Shown here piece after piece: positions 51,727 to 61,788 of a DNA stretch of 64,000 nt (its first letter is position 1; each line of letters starts with the position of its first letter). The stretch lies in NCBI RefSeq assembly GCF_025971925.1, contig NZ_JAPDHV010000002.1, forward strand, positions 306,003-370,002, given 5' to 3'. The translations under genes were made by a program, and so were the position numbers. The notes beneath the pieces were generated by a model. The model had not been told where the DNA came from, made no database searches, and was given only the letters and a program-made list of their open reading frames with translations. The DNA is from Chryseobacterium oryctis. GTDB taxonomy: Bacteria > Bacteroidota > Bacteroidia > Flavobacteriales > Weeksellaceae.

Positions 51727-53880
51727 ATGCCAAAAAAAAGAAAATATATAAGTCAGAAAAATGAACATAAACTGAAGGAAATCGGAAGATTAATCCTACG
51801 TTTTATGAATGAAAATTCTACTAAAATCTATAATTATAAACAGATTGCAGATGGAATTGATTATAAAAACCCAAGACAAAGAGAGCTTGTAATTCAGGCT
51901 TTGCATAAACTTCAGGGTTCAGAAAAAATAAAAGAAACTGAAAAAGGAAAATATATTGTAAACCTTAATATTAAAGGTACACTTACAGGAATAATAGATT
52001 TTAACCAATCCGGAAACGCTTATGTAAATGTAGAAGGATTGGAAGATGATATCTTCATCCATTCTAAAAATGTAAAAGATGCTTTACAGGGTGATAAAGT
52101 TTTAATTGTAACCTATACTTATAAAGGTAAAAAATTAGAAGGCTCTGTTTTGGAGGTTTTAGAAAGAACAAGAACCGAATTTGTGGGAACTTTACAAGTT
52201 GTTACTCATAAAGACTTCGGGTTTGTTGTTTGTGATAAAAAAACGATTAATACAGACATATTTATTCCTAAAGGAAAATTCGGAGGTGCTGAAGATGGTG
52301 ACAAAGTTATTGTAAAAATGACGGAATGGAAACCTGGAGATAAAAATCCCGAAGGTGAAATTATACAGGTTTTAGGTGCTCCGGGAGAACATGAAACAGA
52401 AATTCACTCTATTCTTGCAGAATATGGTTTACCTTATGCTTTTCCTGAAGAAGTGGAGAGAGATGCAGATAAAATCGACAGAAGTATCAGCAATGAAGAG
52501 GTAGCAAAACGTTGGGATATGCGTGGAATTACAACTTTCACTATTGACCCGAAAGATGCAAAAGATTTTGATGATGCTCTTTCAATAAGAAAACTGAAAA
52601 ATGGAAATTGGGAAATTGGAGTTCACATTGCGGATGTTTCCCATTATGTAGTTCCAGGAACTATTTTGGATGATGAAGCGTATCAGAGAGCTACTTCTGT
52701 TTATCTGGTAGATCGTGTTGTACCGATGCTTCCGGAAGTTTTGAGTAACGATGTTTGTTCACTTCGTCCGAATGAAGATAAGTATACATTTTCAGCAGTC
52801 TTTGAACTCAATGATAAAGCCGAAATCGAGAAACAATGGTTTGGTAGAACGGTTATTCATTCCGATAGAAGATTCACTTATGAAGAAGCACAGGAAATAA
52901 TTGAGGGTAAAGATGGAGATTTTAAAGAAGAAATTCTGGTTTTAGATAAATTGGCGAAAATAATGCGTCAGAAAAGAATCAAAAACGGTGCAATTACTTT
53001 CGATAGAAGTGAAGTAAGATTCAATTTAGATGAAAATAATGAACCGATTGGGGTTTATTTCAAAATAAGCAAAGATGCAAATCATTTGATTGAAGAATTT
53101 ATGCTTCTTGCCAACAGAAAAGTTTCAGAATTTATTTCTGTAAATCAAAAAGGAGATATCACTCAGAATACATTTATTTATCGTGTTCATGATGATCCGG
53201 ATCCTGCAAAACTAGAATCTTTGAGAGATTTTGTTTCCACTTTCGGATATAAAATGGATTTAGCAAATACCAAAAAAGTAGCAGAATCTTTAAACAAATT
53301 ACTTCACGATGTGAAAGGCAAAGGTGAAGAAAATATGATTGAAACTTTGGCAATGCGAAGTATGAGCAAGGCGGTTTATTCTACCGAACCAATCGGGCAT
53401 TATGGTCTTGGTTTCGCCTATTATAGCCATTTCACCTCTCCTATTCGTCGTTATCCTGATTTGATTGCACATAGACTTCTTCAACATTATTTGGATGGAG
53501 GAAAATCTCCAAACAAACCAGAACTGGAAGAAAAAGCAAAACATTGTAGTTCGATGGAAAGGTTGGCAGCTGATGCAGAAAGAGATTCTATCAAATTTAT
53601 GCAGGTGAAATTCATGGAAAAACATTTGGGAGAAACTTTCAATGGTGTGATTTCTGGAGTTGCAGAGTTTGGTTTTTGGGTAGAAATCCCTGAAAACGGA
53701 GCGGAAGGTTTGATAAAACTGAGAGATTTAGTAGATGACTCCTATATGTATGATGCTAAAACACATGCTGTTTACGGAATAAGACATGGTAAAAAATATC
53801 AATTGGGAGACCAAGTACAAATAAAAGTGGTAAAGGCAAACTTGATTCAAAAACAATTGGATTTTAAGATTGTTGATTAA
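51727..53880 (+). CDS. rnr: Ribonuclease R
   Basis: Processive 3'-5' exoribonuclease that degrades structured RNA. 717 residues. An N-terminal helix-turn-helix (about 1-75) is followed by cold-shock-type OB domains (about 80-225), the RNB catalytic domain (about 255-580) with the metal-binding aspartates in TIDPKDAKDFDDALS, and an S1 domain (about 630-715). The start ATG is followed by a Lys/Arg-rich segment typical of RNase R. It has its own promoter element and long leader. Confidence 0.95.
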   Translation: MPKKRKYISQKNEHKLKEIGRLILRFMNENSTKIYNYKQIADGIDYKNPRQRELVIQALHKLQGSEKIKETEKGKYIVNLNIKGTLTGIIDFNQSGNAYVNVEGLEDDIFIHSKNVKDALQGDKVLIVTYTYKGKKLEGSVLEVLERTRTEFVGTLQVVTHKDFGFVVCDKKTINTDIFIPKGKFGGAEDGDKVIVKMTEWKPGDKNPEGEIIQVLGAPGEHETEIHSILAEYGLPYAFPEEVERDADKIDRSISNEEVAKRWDMRGITTFTIDPKDAKDFDDALSIRKLKNGNWEIGVHIADVSHYVVPGTILDDEAYQRATSVYLVDRVVPMLPEVLSNDVCSLRPNEDKYTFSAVFELNDKAEIEKQWFGRTVIHSDRRFTYEEAQEIIEGKDGDFKEEILVLDKLAKIMRQKRIKNGAITFDRSEVRFNLDENNEPIGVYFKISKDANHLIEEFMLLANRKVSEFISVNQKGDITQNTFIYRVHDDPDPAKLESLRDFVSTFGYKMDLANTKKVAESLNKLLHDVKGKGEENMIETLAMRSMSKAVYSTEPIGHYGLGFAYYSHFTSPIRRYPDLIAHRLLQHYLDGGKSPNKPELEEKAKHCSSMERLAADAERDSIKFMQVKFMEKHLGETFNGVISGVAEFGFWVEIPENGAEGLIKLRDLVDDSYMYDAKTHAVYGIRHGKKYQLGDQVQIKVVKANLIQKQLDFKIVD

Positions 53881-53932
53881 TTAAATCAGAAAGTTTAAAT
53901 AATAAGATTTGTAAATTTCATAATTTTACAAA

Positions 53933-54625
53933 ATGCTAGATTTTGAATTTTATAGAAATGCAATAGGATTAGGAACACTATTAAGTCTGGTTTTTATAGG
54001 ACCAATATTTTTCCTTCTGATTGAAACCAGCTTTTCCCGAGGTCCTAAACATGCTTTAGCATTAGATTTAGGCGTTATTTCTGCTGATATACTATGTATT
54101 GTTGCATCATATTATGCAAGTGCAGATTTGGTGAAAATTATAGATAAACATCCAGGTTTTTATAGAATTACGGCTCTTATTATTTTTATTTATGGTATTG
54201 TAATGATGGTAACGAAAACAAAAATGCATATACCCGGTGAAGATAAAATCATTAGTCAGAATTATTTTAAAACATTTATGAATGGTTTTCTATTTAATCT
54301 TCTGAATGTGGGTGTTATTTTATTCTGGCTGGTTACTGTTATTTCTGTGAGAAACCAGTATCCGGATACTTCTAATTTTATTCTTTATATAAGCATTGTC
54401 ATTGGAACTTATTTGTGTATAGACCTTGCTAAAATCTTTTTAGCAAAACAATTTCATGATAAATTAACGCAAAAAGTAGCCAATAAAATCAGAAAAATAG
54501 TTGGCGGAATTCTTATAATTTTCAGTTTTTTTATATTCTTACAGAGCTTCAAAAAATTCAATCAGTTTGATAAGCAATTAGAAGAAGCAGAAAAAACTGA
54601 AGTAAAATATCAAAAAGCAAAATGA
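53933..54625 (+). CDS. LysE family membrane transporter
   Basis: 230 residues with about six membrane helices. The N-terminal LSLVFIGPIFFLLIETSFSRGPKHALALDLGVISAD matches the LysE/RhtB exporter signature (GPxxxxxxxxxxxxGxxxGxxxxxG). It likely exports an amino acid or related small compound. It ends with a charged helical tail. Its stop overlaps the next start by four bases (ATGA), so the two are translationally coupled. Confidence 0.85.
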   Translation: MLDFEFYRNAIGLGTLLSLVFIGPIFFLLIETSFSRGPKHALALDLGVISADILCIVASYYASADLVKIIDKHPGFYRITALIIFIYGIVMMVTKTKMHIPGEDKIISQNYFKTFMNGFLFNLLNVGVILFWLVTVISVRNQYPDTSNFILYISIVIGTYLCIDLAKIFLAKQFHDKLTQKVANKIRKIVGGILIIFSFFIFLQSFKKFNQFDKQLEEAEKTEVKYQKAK

Positions 54626-55554
54626 AGAAAAATATCTTTCCAAAGTCACTAAAAAAAGGTGATAAAATAGCTATAATTTCTCCTGCGGGAGCTGTAGATG
54701 CCAATCAGCTTGAAAAAGGAATTAAGATGATTAAAAACAAAGGTTTCAAACCTGTTTTAGGAGAACATCTCTATACTAAGTTTTCGAATGGATACAATTA
54801 TGCAGGAACAGAAAAGGAAAGGATAAAAGATATTAACTGGGCTTTAAATGACAAAGAAATTTCTGCAATCTGGGCTTCCAGAGGTGGATATGGATGTCAG
54901 CATTTAATCCAGCATTTGAATTTGAAAAATTTCATTAAAAATCCGAAATGGTATATAGGTTATTCAGATAATACAGTTATTCAAAGTTATTTATTGAATA
55001 AAGGTTTTACTTCAATTCATGGGCAAACCATCAAAACTTCCAGCTTTGGTGTGACTGATGAAAGCTATGATTTGATTTTTGATATCTTAAAAGGAAAGAC
55101 ACCAAAATATAGCCTAAAATCACATCAATTTAATAGAGAAGGAAATATTGAAGGAGAATTGGTTGGTGGAAATTTAGCCCTTATTTATGCACTCTTAGGA
55201 ACTAAATATTCTTATGATTTCAAGGATAAAATTTTATTCATTGAAGATATTGGTGAAAACTTTTATGCTCTTGACAGAATGATAATGAGTCTTGAATTAG
55301 CAGGAGTTTTCAAAAAAATAAAAGGTTTAATTGTTGGTGGAATGACCAATATGGGAGATGAAGAAGACAATAAGCAATATGAAGAAAGTTTTGATGAGTT
55401 TGCTTATAAATTAATTTCTGAAAGAATTTCAAAATATAAATTCCCGGTAGTTTTTGGTTTCCCAAATGGTCATATTAAAGACAACAGACCTTTGATTATT
55501 GGTGGAAAAGTGAAGCTAAAAATTGAAAATAAAAAAGTAAAAGTAGAATTCTAA
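54622..55554 (+). CDS. ldcA: LD-carboxypeptidase (peptidase family S66)
   Basis: Cleaves the terminal D-Ala of the murein tetrapeptide in peptidoglycan recycling; related MccF enzymes act on microcin C. 310 residues. The Ser nucleophile is Ser115 in YIGYSDNT, with Glu208 in FIEDIGEN and His284 in GFPNGH completing the triad, matching P. aeruginosa LdcA (Ser115, Glu217, His285) in order. No signal peptide, so cytoplasmic. Coupled to the LysE-type exporter gene. Confidence 0.92.
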   Translation: MKKNIFPKSLKKGDKIAIISPAGAVDANQLEKGIKMIKNKGFKPVLGEHLYTKFSNGYNYAGTEKERIKDINWALNDKEISAIWASRGGYGCQHLIQHLNLKNFIKNPKWYIGYSDNTVIQSYLLNKGFTSIHGQTIKTSSFGVTDESYDLIFDILKGKTPKYSLKSHQFNREGNIEGELVGGNLALIYALLGTKYSYDFKDKILFIEDIGENFYALDRMIMSLELAGVFKKIKGLIVGGMTNMGDEEDNKQYEESFDEFAYKLISERISKYKFPVVFGFPNGHIKDNRPLIIGGKVKLKIENKKVKVEF

Positions 55555-55595
55555 GTTTTTTGTTTCGAAAACTATCAATTATTTTGATATAAAAA

Positions 55596-55967
55596 ATGGC
55601 AACTCACAACGATTTCGGGAAAAAAGCAGAAGATTTGGCTGTTGAATTTTTGATTAAAAATGGCTATAAAATCTTGATAAGAAATTATCGTTTTCAGAAA
55701 GCAGAAATTGATATTATTGCCGAGAAAGAAAATCAAATCATTATTATTGAAGTAAAAGCCCGTTCTACTGACGTTTTTATGCTACCTCAAGAAGCTGTTA
55801 CAAAATCTAAAATAAAGTTGATTATTTCTGCTGCGAATCATTATTTGGAAGAGTTTAATAAAGATAAAGAAGTAAGATTTGATATTATTTCTGTGCTTCC
55901 TGATCAAAAAGGAAATCTAAATATAGAGCATATAGAAGATGCTTTTACAGCATTTGATGCTAACTGA
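55596..55967 (+). CDS. YraN family (UPF0102) predicted nuclease
   Basis: 123 residues. GKKAEDLAVEFLIKNGY, then the core (E)IDIIAEKENQIIIIEVKAR with the restriction-enzyme-like D-ExK pattern (Asp46 region, Glu-Val-Lys). The family is thought to be a PD-(D/E)xK endonuclease of unclear role. It follows ldcA after 41 bases. Confidence 0.92.
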   Translation: MATHNDFGKKAEDLAVEFLIKNGYKILIRNYRFQKAEIDIIAEKENQIIIIEVKARSTDVFMLPQEAVTKSKIKLIISAANHYLEEFNKDKEVRFDIISVLPDQKGNLNIEHIEDAFTAFDAN

Positions 55968-56038
55968 AAAATATAATAATTTATCAATGCAGCAATTGTT
56001 ATATTCTTAGATTTTTACACTAAAAATTTACATTTTTT

Positions 56039-56788
56039 ATGAAAACAATATTGGTAACCGGAGCCACTTCCGGAATTGGAAAATCCACAGCAGAATTACT
56101 TGCAAAACAAGGAAATAGAATTATTATCTGTGGAAGAAGAAGTGAGATTTTAGAGTCTCTGAAAACTGAACTTTCTGCTTATACCGAAATTTTTAGTTTA
56201 AAATTTGATGTAAGGAATTTGGAAGAAGTTGAAAATGCTATCAATTCGCTTCCTGAAGAATGGAAAAATATTGATGTTTTAATTAATAATGCAGGAAATG
56301 CACATGGTTTAGATCCTCTTTCCGCAGGAAAAACTGATGATTGGGATTCTATGATTGATGGAAATGTAAAAGGACTTTTATACGTTTCTAAAATGATTAT
56401 TCCTAGAATGAAAGAAAGAAAATCAGGACATATTGTGAATATAAGTTCTGTAGCTGCAAGGCAAACTTATGTAAATGGAGTTGTATATTGTGCTACCAAA
56501 AAAGCTGTAGATGTGATTTCCGAAGGAATGAGACTTGAATTAACGGAATTTGGGATTAAAGTAACTAATATTCAACCCGGAGCTGTAGAAACCGATTTTT
56601 CTTTAGTAAGATTTAAAGGTGACAGTGAAAAAGCATCGACTGTTTATGCAGGTTATGAAGCCTTAAAAGCTGAAGATATTGCAGATTCTATTGCATATTG
56701 TGTAAATGCGCCAAAACATGTTTGTATTTCGGATATGACGATTTATCCTACAGCTCAAGCCGAACCAAGAACTATTTACAGAAAATAA
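56039..56788 (+). CDS. SDR family oxidoreductase (YdfG-like)
   Basis: 249 residues. The cofactor motif TGATSGIG is at residues 7-14, NNAG near residue 85, and catalytic YCATK near residue 155. The C-terminal MTIYPTAQA is typical of the YdfG group (NADP-dependent 3-hydroxy acid or L-allo-threonine dehydrogenase). The substrate cannot be told from sequence. Followed after four bases by an NTF2-like gene. Confidence 0.88.
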   Translation: MKTILVTGATSGIGKSTAELLAKQGNRIIICGRRSEILESLKTELSAYTEIFSLKFDVRNLEEVENAINSLPEEWKNIDVLINNAGNAHGLDPLSAGKTDDWDSMIDGNVKGLLYVSKMIIPRMKERKSGHIVNISSVAARQTYVNGVVYCATKKAVDVISEGMRLELTEFGIKVTNIQPGAVETDFSLVRFKGDSEKASTVYAGYEALKAEDIADSIAYCVNAPKHVCISDMTIYPTAQAEPRTIYRK

Positions 56789-56792
56789 TAGA

Positions 56793-57233
56793 ATGAGAAG
56801 ATTTTTATCATTAATTTTTTTCTTTTTCTTAAGTTTTTGGAATTCTCAAACAACAAAGATTTCTTTAACTGAACCAAAATTAACTGAAAGTATTCAGCTT
56901 TTGGACCAATTTATGAAAGATAATGATGAAAGAATAGTTGATATTTTATGTTCGGATGTTTCTTTTGGTCATTCAAATGGTTGGGTTCAAAATCTTGGGG
57001 ATTTTAAAGAAGATTTTAATTCAAAAAAGGTTACTTATAAAGACATCAAACAAATTGAAATTTCTGATATCAGAAAACATAAAAATATATATTCTGTACG
57101 AAGAAAAATAAACGTTTCTGGTACTTACAAAAACAATGATTTTGAAATCATACTTTCTCTGCTCGAAATCTGGAAGAAGGAGAAATTGGTTTGGAAACTT
57201 TGGAGTCGTCAAAGTGTAGAAATAAAGCCATAA
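56793..57233 (+). CDS. Exported NTF2/DUF4440-like protein
   Basis: 146 residues. Signal peptide residues 1-19 (Phe-rich, ends WNSQ). The mature part has the pattern helix, then strands with DVSFGHSNGWVQNLGDF and FEIILSLLEIWKKEKLVWKLWSRQSVE, as in SnoaL-like/DUF4440 proteins. Small-molecule binding or a small enzymatic role is possible; function unknown. Cotranscribed with the SDR gene. Confidence 0.78.
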   Translation: MRRFLSLIFFFFLSFWNSQTTKISLTEPKLTESIQLLDQFMKDNDERIVDILCSDVSFGHSNGWVQNLGDFKEDFNSKKVTYKDIKQIEISDIRKHKNIYSVRRKINVSGTYKNNDFEIILSLLEIWKKEKLVWKLWSRQSVEIKP

Positions 57234-57278
57234 ATTTGCAGAAATTTACAATGCATTTTGCAAACTTAAAATTAAAAA

Positions 57279-57959
57279 ATGAAAATTTTATATCTAGAAA
57301 CATCTTCAAAAAACTGTTCGGTTGCTATTTCAGATAATGAAAAATTGCTTTGTCTGACGGAGGAAGTTTCTGAAAACTATAAACAATCAGAAAGTCTTCA
57401 CACTTTTGTAGAATGGGCTTTGGAAGGAGCAGGAATTTCACTAAAAGATATTGAAGCGATATCTTTAGGAAAAGGGCCGGGTTCTTATACAGGTTTAAGG
57501 ATTGGTTCTTCTTCGGCTAAAGGGTTTTGTTATGGTCTGAAAGTTCCTTTGGTTGCTGTTAATTCTTTAGAAACGATGATAGAGCCTTTTTTAGGGCAAA
57601 ACTATGATTATATAGTACCTTTGATTGATGCAAGGCGAATGGAGGTCTATACGGCTGTTTATGATGGTAAAACAGGAAATGAAATATCAGGTACGGAAGC
57701 AAAAATTTTAGATGAAACTTCTTTTGAAGAATTCAAAGATAAAAAAATAGTATTTGTAGGAGATGGGGCTAAAAAAGCTAAGGAAATATTACAGCTTCCC
57801 AATGCTGATTACAATGAAAACGTCTACCCTTCTGCACAATATTTAATCAAGAAAACATTGGAGAAAATAGATAAAAAAGAGTTTGAAGATATTGCATATT
57901 TCGAACCATTTTATCTTAAAGATTTCCATGGTGTAAAGAAAAAGAAAAGCGAAGATTAA
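57279..57959 (+). CDS. tsaB: tRNA t6A synthesis protein TsaB
   Basis: Partner of TsaD in threonylcarbamoylation of A37 in ANN-decoding tRNAs. 226 residues, ASKHA fold. ILYLETSSKNCSVAI (residues 3-17), SLGKGPGSYTGLRIG and PLIDARRMEVYTAVY are the conserved blocks. The C-terminal KKKSED and stop codon form part of the terminator stem. tsaD is not in the window. Confidence 0.94.
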   Translation: MKILYLETSSKNCSVAISDNEKLLCLTEEVSENYKQSESLHTFVEWALEGAGISLKDIEAISLGKGPGSYTGLRIGSSSAKGFCYGLKVPLVAVNSLETMIEPFLGQNYDYIVPLIDARRMEVYTAVYDGKTGNEISGTEAKILDETSFEEFKDKKIVFVGDGAKKAKEILQLPNADYNENVYPSAQYLIKKTLEKIDKKEFEDIAYFEPFYLKDFHGVKKKKSED

Positions 57960-57977
57960 TTTCTTCGCTTTTTATTT
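57945..57977. terminator. Terminator overlapping the end of tsaB
   Basis: AAAAGCGAAGA (57945-57955) pairs with TCTTCGCTTTT (57962-57972), followed by a T-run. The left arm is inside the tsaB coding region. It may also stop the convergent sprE/porW transcript. Confidence 0.8.
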
Positions 57978-57981
57978 TTGA

Positions 57982-60618
57982 TTATTTTTCTTGTGGTCTT
58001 TGAGGAACAGAATTTTGGGTCTGTTGTTTTTGTTGCTGCTTTTTATTTTGCTGAACAGGTACTTGCTGAGTCGTATTAATTTCATCTAAAAGCAGGTTGT
58101 TATTATTTTGAACAGGCTGCTGTAATTTATTATTTTGAAGATTTTTGTTATCAGGAATAATGTTATTATTCTGAACAGGAGATGATGGTTGTGACTGAAC
58201 CACATTATTTTCACCTGGTCTTTGTGGAATAACATTTCCTTTATCATCAGTCGATTGGAAGCTCAAATCACTTTTCAGATAATTAAGCATTTCTTTTGCT
58301 TTTATACCTTCAGGTGTTTTAGAATAATTAAGAGCAATTTGTTCCAGCTGTAGAATCATTACCTCTTTCCCACTCGATTTTCCTGCATTAAATGCATTTA
58401 AAAGTGATAATTTGGGTACAAGAGCATCTTTTGGAAACTTTTGAATTGTTTGCTCAATAATATCTTTACTTTCTGAAAACTTTTCAGCTTCAAACAATGC
58501 ATAAGCTCGTTTATATTCACTTTCTACTTCTTCTGAAGATTTTACGAACGAAGTGTTTTTAGGGTTTCTCGCAAATTCAGCATAGGAAGAGTAAGGATAA
58601 TCATTTAATAAGATTTGTTTTGCTCTTTCTGAAGCTTGAGGATTTTTCTCATAATTCATTGCAAAAATCTCGTAAAGAGCCTGTAACATTACCTTTTCTT
58701 CAGGTTTTACATCTACCAAATCATATAAAGTTTTTGTAGCTAAAGAAGTATTGGTAAAATAATTCTGATACATAATACCTAATCCCAAAGATGCTGTATC
58801 TCTATCTTTTTTCAATTGAGATAATTTTCCTGCATCGGTTGGTATTTGTTCGATATAATAAGCGGTTTCAAAACGTCTTGGGTTTGGAGCGGAAGTCTGT
58901 CCCAGCGCTTCATTTTTCATATCTTCAATAGAAGCCATTTTTTTAGAGAAACGCCAGTTATCAACTAGTGCTCTGTCTCCCCAAACTTGTTTAAATGAAG
59001 AAGTTCCTTTACTTACGGTTCCTACATTACTGAAATAGAAGCCTTTTGTCGCTACTCCGAAATCCTCAAAAGAATTTGAACTGTTTGCAAAGATTGAATT
59101 GGCACCGTAATCTCCTGTATCAAAACCTTTTGCTCTTTCAGCACGTTTTCTTTCCAGTTCTTCTTTTTCTTCTTTAGCTTTTAATTTAGCAATATGTTTT
59201 GAGAAAAAATCGGTTTTTTGCTCAGGACTCATCTTTGCTAAAGATAAAATACTATCGTTTTTCTTTATTAAATAATAGTTCTTGGAAATCTTTTTGATAT
59301 TTTCCGATTGATCTTTTAAAAGAACTTTTGAAGGTTCATAGGTCATTACAGCCAATGCAGAATCATAATAACTTCCAGCTCCGATATAGTCATTATTACC
59401 AAGATAATGATTACCTATTTCATAATATGCCAAACCACGAACCTGTGGATCTGATACTTTTTCTGTTAATGATTTTCTGAAAAACTGTTGTGCTTCATCT
59501 TTTTTACCTGCTTTATTAGCCATTAAACCTAAAGCGTAGTAAAATTCATTTTTTCTGGAACCATAAGTTCCTTTTTCACTTATATTTTCAAGATATTTTT
59601 TTGCTCCTTCATAGTCTCCCTTCCCATTAAATGTTTTTGCAACTTCTATCTGAGATTTTACTTCAAATTCAAAATCATTGGCATATTTATAAGCAGCCAC
59701 AAAACTTTCTCTGGCTCTTTCACTTTGCCCTAAATTTTGTAAAACCTGACCTCTTAAATAAGCAATTCTACTCTTCAATTTTCTATTGCTATTCAGTTCA
59801 AAAGCACGATCAAGCTCTTTTACAGCTTCTTCTTTTCTGTTATCATCCAAAAGAGATTCAGCATGATAAATACTTAATAATTTATCATAGTTTTTACTTA
59901 TTTTTTCATCTTTAAGCTTAGCAAAAGTTTCGTGTGCTTTATGATAATCTTTAAGTTGAGAATATGCTAAACCTTGATAAACTCTTGCCAAAGGAAGTCT
60001 TTTATCGTCTTTCATATGCGTGAAAACGTAGTTCAAGGCATCTAATGCTTCCAAAGATTTTCCTCTATAAATTCTTGACTGAGCAAGAATCATATAAGCA
60101 TCAAAAATTTTCTTGTTTTTTTCTTCACCGTTTCTGATTACAGAATATTTTTTAATAGCTTTCAGAGCTTTTGCTTCTGCAATTTCCAGTGCGGTTGCAC
60201 CTTTTGTCTCTGTCTGTTCTGTTTGATTTTTTCCTCCTCTTCCGAGGATATTACCAACCATAGAGTTTTCTTCACCAGGACGTGTTGGCACAGAATTTCT
60301 ACCATTATTAGTAGGAGCTCTGTTAATTTCTGCCATTTTCATCGAATTTTCGGCAAAAGCAGCAGATTGACCAAGATCACTTCCCAATGGCTGATCTTCA
60401 TAGGTAAGAATTGGGATGTAAGGAGCATAAAAATTATCTTTATGCGCTTTATCTCTGGTATCAAATTCACTATTCAATGCATCTTTTGCATTAAATAGAG
60501 TGTTGTAATATGTGGAAAAACCTTTCATGAACTTTGATCGTTGCTCTGGCTTCTTCACTTTTGTTCCACAAGAGATAACGATACAAGTTGTTAAAAGGAA
60601 TAATATATTCTTTTTCAT
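57982..60618 (-). CDS. sprE: Gliding motility/type IX secretion lipoprotein SprE (PorW)
   Basis: 878-residue lipoprotein (lipobox ending at Cys17, VISCGTK). The start of the mature protein, GFSTYYNTLFNAKDALNSE, is the SprE/PorW signature. Many TPR units follow (about 170-430, for example DAYMILAQSRIYRGKSLEALDAL and ALGLMANKAGKKDEAQQFFRKSL), with more near 640-790, and the last 90 residues are Gln/Asn-rich and low-complexity. In Flavobacterium and Porphyromonas the protein is needed for type IX secretion, so the organism very probably has that system. The mature protein is in the periplasm. Monocistronic. Confidence 0.9.
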   Translation of the reverse strand: MKKNILFLLTTCIVISCGTKVKKPEQRSKFMKGFSTYYNTLFNAKDALNSEFDTRDKAHKDNFYAPYIPILTYEDQPLGSDLGQSAAFAENSMKMAEINRAPTNNGRNSVPTRPGEENSMVGNILGRGGKNQTEQTETKGATALEIAEAKALKAIKKYSVIRNGEEKNKKIFDAYMILAQSRIYRGKSLEALDALNYVFTHMKDDKRLPLARVYQGLAYSQLKDYHKAHETFAKLKDEKISKNYDKLLSIYHAESLLDDNRKEEAVKELDRAFELNSNRKLKSRIAYLRGQVLQNLGQSERARESFVAAYKYANDFEFEVKSQIEVAKTFNGKGDYEGAKKYLENISEKGTYGSRKNEFYYALGLMANKAGKKDEAQQFFRKSLTEKVSDPQVRGLAYYEIGNHYLGNNDYIGAGSYYDSALAVMTYEPSKVLLKDQSENIKKISKNYYLIKKNDSILSLAKMSPEQKTDFFSKHIAKLKAKEEKEELERKRAERAKGFDTGDYGANSIFANSSNSFEDFGVATKGFYFSNVGTVSKGTSSFKQVWGDRALVDNWRFSKKMASIEDMKNEALGQTSAPNPRRFETAYYIEQIPTDAGKLSQLKKDRDTASLGLGIMYQNYFTNTSLATKTLYDLVDVKPEEKVMLQALYEIFAMNYEKNPQASERAKQILLNDYPYSSYAEFARNPKNTSFVKSSEEVESEYKRAYALFEAEKFSESKDIIEQTIQKFPKDALVPKLSLLNAFNAGKSSGKEVMILQLEQIALNYSKTPEGIKAKEMLNYLKSDLSFQSTDDKGNVIPQRPGENNVVQSQPSSPVQNNNIIPDNKNLQNNKLQQPVQNNNNLLLDEINTTQQVPVQQNKKQQQKQQTQNSVPQRPQEK

Positions 60619-60704
60619 TTATTCAATATAACTCACTAATCTACTTTTTATTATAGAAAGTTTGATGATTTTGTAAAAATAATAAAATTTTATATTGGAA
60701 ATAT

Positions 60705-61259
60705 TTAAATCTTTTTCAAAATTTTGTAGACCAAATGAGTGGGAAGTCCCATAATGGTATAAAAACTACCTTCTACCCTTTTTATTTTTGCCATTCCGAG
60801 CCATTCTTGGATGCCGTAGCTTCCTGCTTTGTCAAAAGGTTTGTAATTTTGAATATAATATTCTATTTCGTCATCTGTTATTTCATCAAATTCTACGTTG
60901 GCAACATCTGTTTCCGTAAAAGTTTTATTTATTGTTTTTATGGTAATTCCTGTATAAACCTGATGAGTTTTTCCTGATAAAATTTTCAGCATTTTTTTTG
61001 CATCATCTTCATCTTTAGGTTTTCCAAGAAACTGATTGTCAATTGCTACAACTGTATCAGCTGTTAATAAAACTTCATCATTAAATAATTCTCTAAAAGC
61101 ATTGGCCTTCAATTCAGACAAATAAGCGGCAGCCTCTCCTACTTTTATGTTTTCTGGAACAATTTCTTCACAATCGATTTTTACAATTTCAAAATCAAAT
61201 CCTAGACTTGATAGTAATTCTTTTCTTCTGGGAGATTGTGATGCTAGTAATAATTTCAT
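60705..61259 (-). CDS. maf: Maf-like nucleoside triphosphate pyrophosphatase
   Basis: House-cleaning pyrophosphatase for non-canonical nucleotides. 184 residues from the ATG at 61259 (a TTG six bases upstream is less likely). The signature SQSPRRKELL is at residues 7-16, with TADTVV and the GSYGIQEW and EGSFYTIMGLP blocks. Last gene of the three-gene minus-strand operon. Confidence 0.94.
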   Translation of the reverse strand: MKLLLASQSPRRKELLSSLGFDFEIVKIDCEEIVPENIKVGEAAAYLSELKANAFRELFNDEVLLTADTVVAIDNQFLGKPKDEDDAKKMLKILSGKTHQVYTGITIKTINKTFTETDVANVEFDEITDDEIEYYIQNYKPFDKAGSYGIQEWLGMAKIKRVEGSFYTIMGLPTHLVYKILKKI

Positions 61260-61269
61260 TTTCAATTAA

Positions 61270-61788
61270 TTAAATTGATTGGGTGTTGTCATCATGCCAA
61301 TTCCCCTGAATTTTCATTACCTGCTCAATTACATCACGTACTGCCCCACTTCCACCCTTTTTAGGAGAAATATAATCAGCAATACCTTTTACTTCGGGAA
61401 CTGCGTTTTCAGGACACGCTGCAATTGCCGAATTTTCCATGATATGAATATCTGGCAAATCGTCTCCCATCGTTAAAATTTCCTCATTTTTAAGATTATA
61501 TTTCTTTTTAAAATCTTCAAAATCGGATAACTTATCATGAGATTTGGCATAATAATCTTTAATTCCGAGATAATTTATTCTATGTTTTACCATTTCATCG
61601 TTTCCGCCTGTTATTACTCCGATTAAATAATTATTTTTCAGAGCTTTAACGACAGCATACCCATCTAAAACATTCATTACTCTGCACATATTTCCTTCCG
61701 GAAGTAGATAAACACTTCCGTCTGTGAAAACTCCGTCTACATCGAATACAAATGCTTTAATATCTTTTAATTTTTCTTTATAACTCAT
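61270..61788 (-). CDS. kdsC: KdsC-type HAD-IIIA phosphatase
   Basis: 172 residues. The catalytic DVDGVFTDG (Asp16, Asp18) is followed by ITGGND and GDDLPDIHIM, the order of 3-deoxy-D-manno-octulosonate-8-phosphate phosphatase, which makes free KDO for LPS. Other HAD-IIIA proteins share the pattern, so the exact substrate is probable and not certain. It overlaps the preceding gene by 11 bases and precedes maf by 10 bases. Confidence 0.82.
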   Translation of the reverse strand: MSYKEKLKDIKAFVFDVDGVFTDGSVYLLPEGNMCRVMNVLDGYAVVKALKNNYLIGVITGGNDEMVKHRINYLGIKDYYAKSHDKLSDFEDFKKKYNLKNEEILTMGDDLPDIHIMENSAIAACPENAVPEVKGIADYISPKKGGSGAVRDVIEQVMKIQGNWHDDNTQSI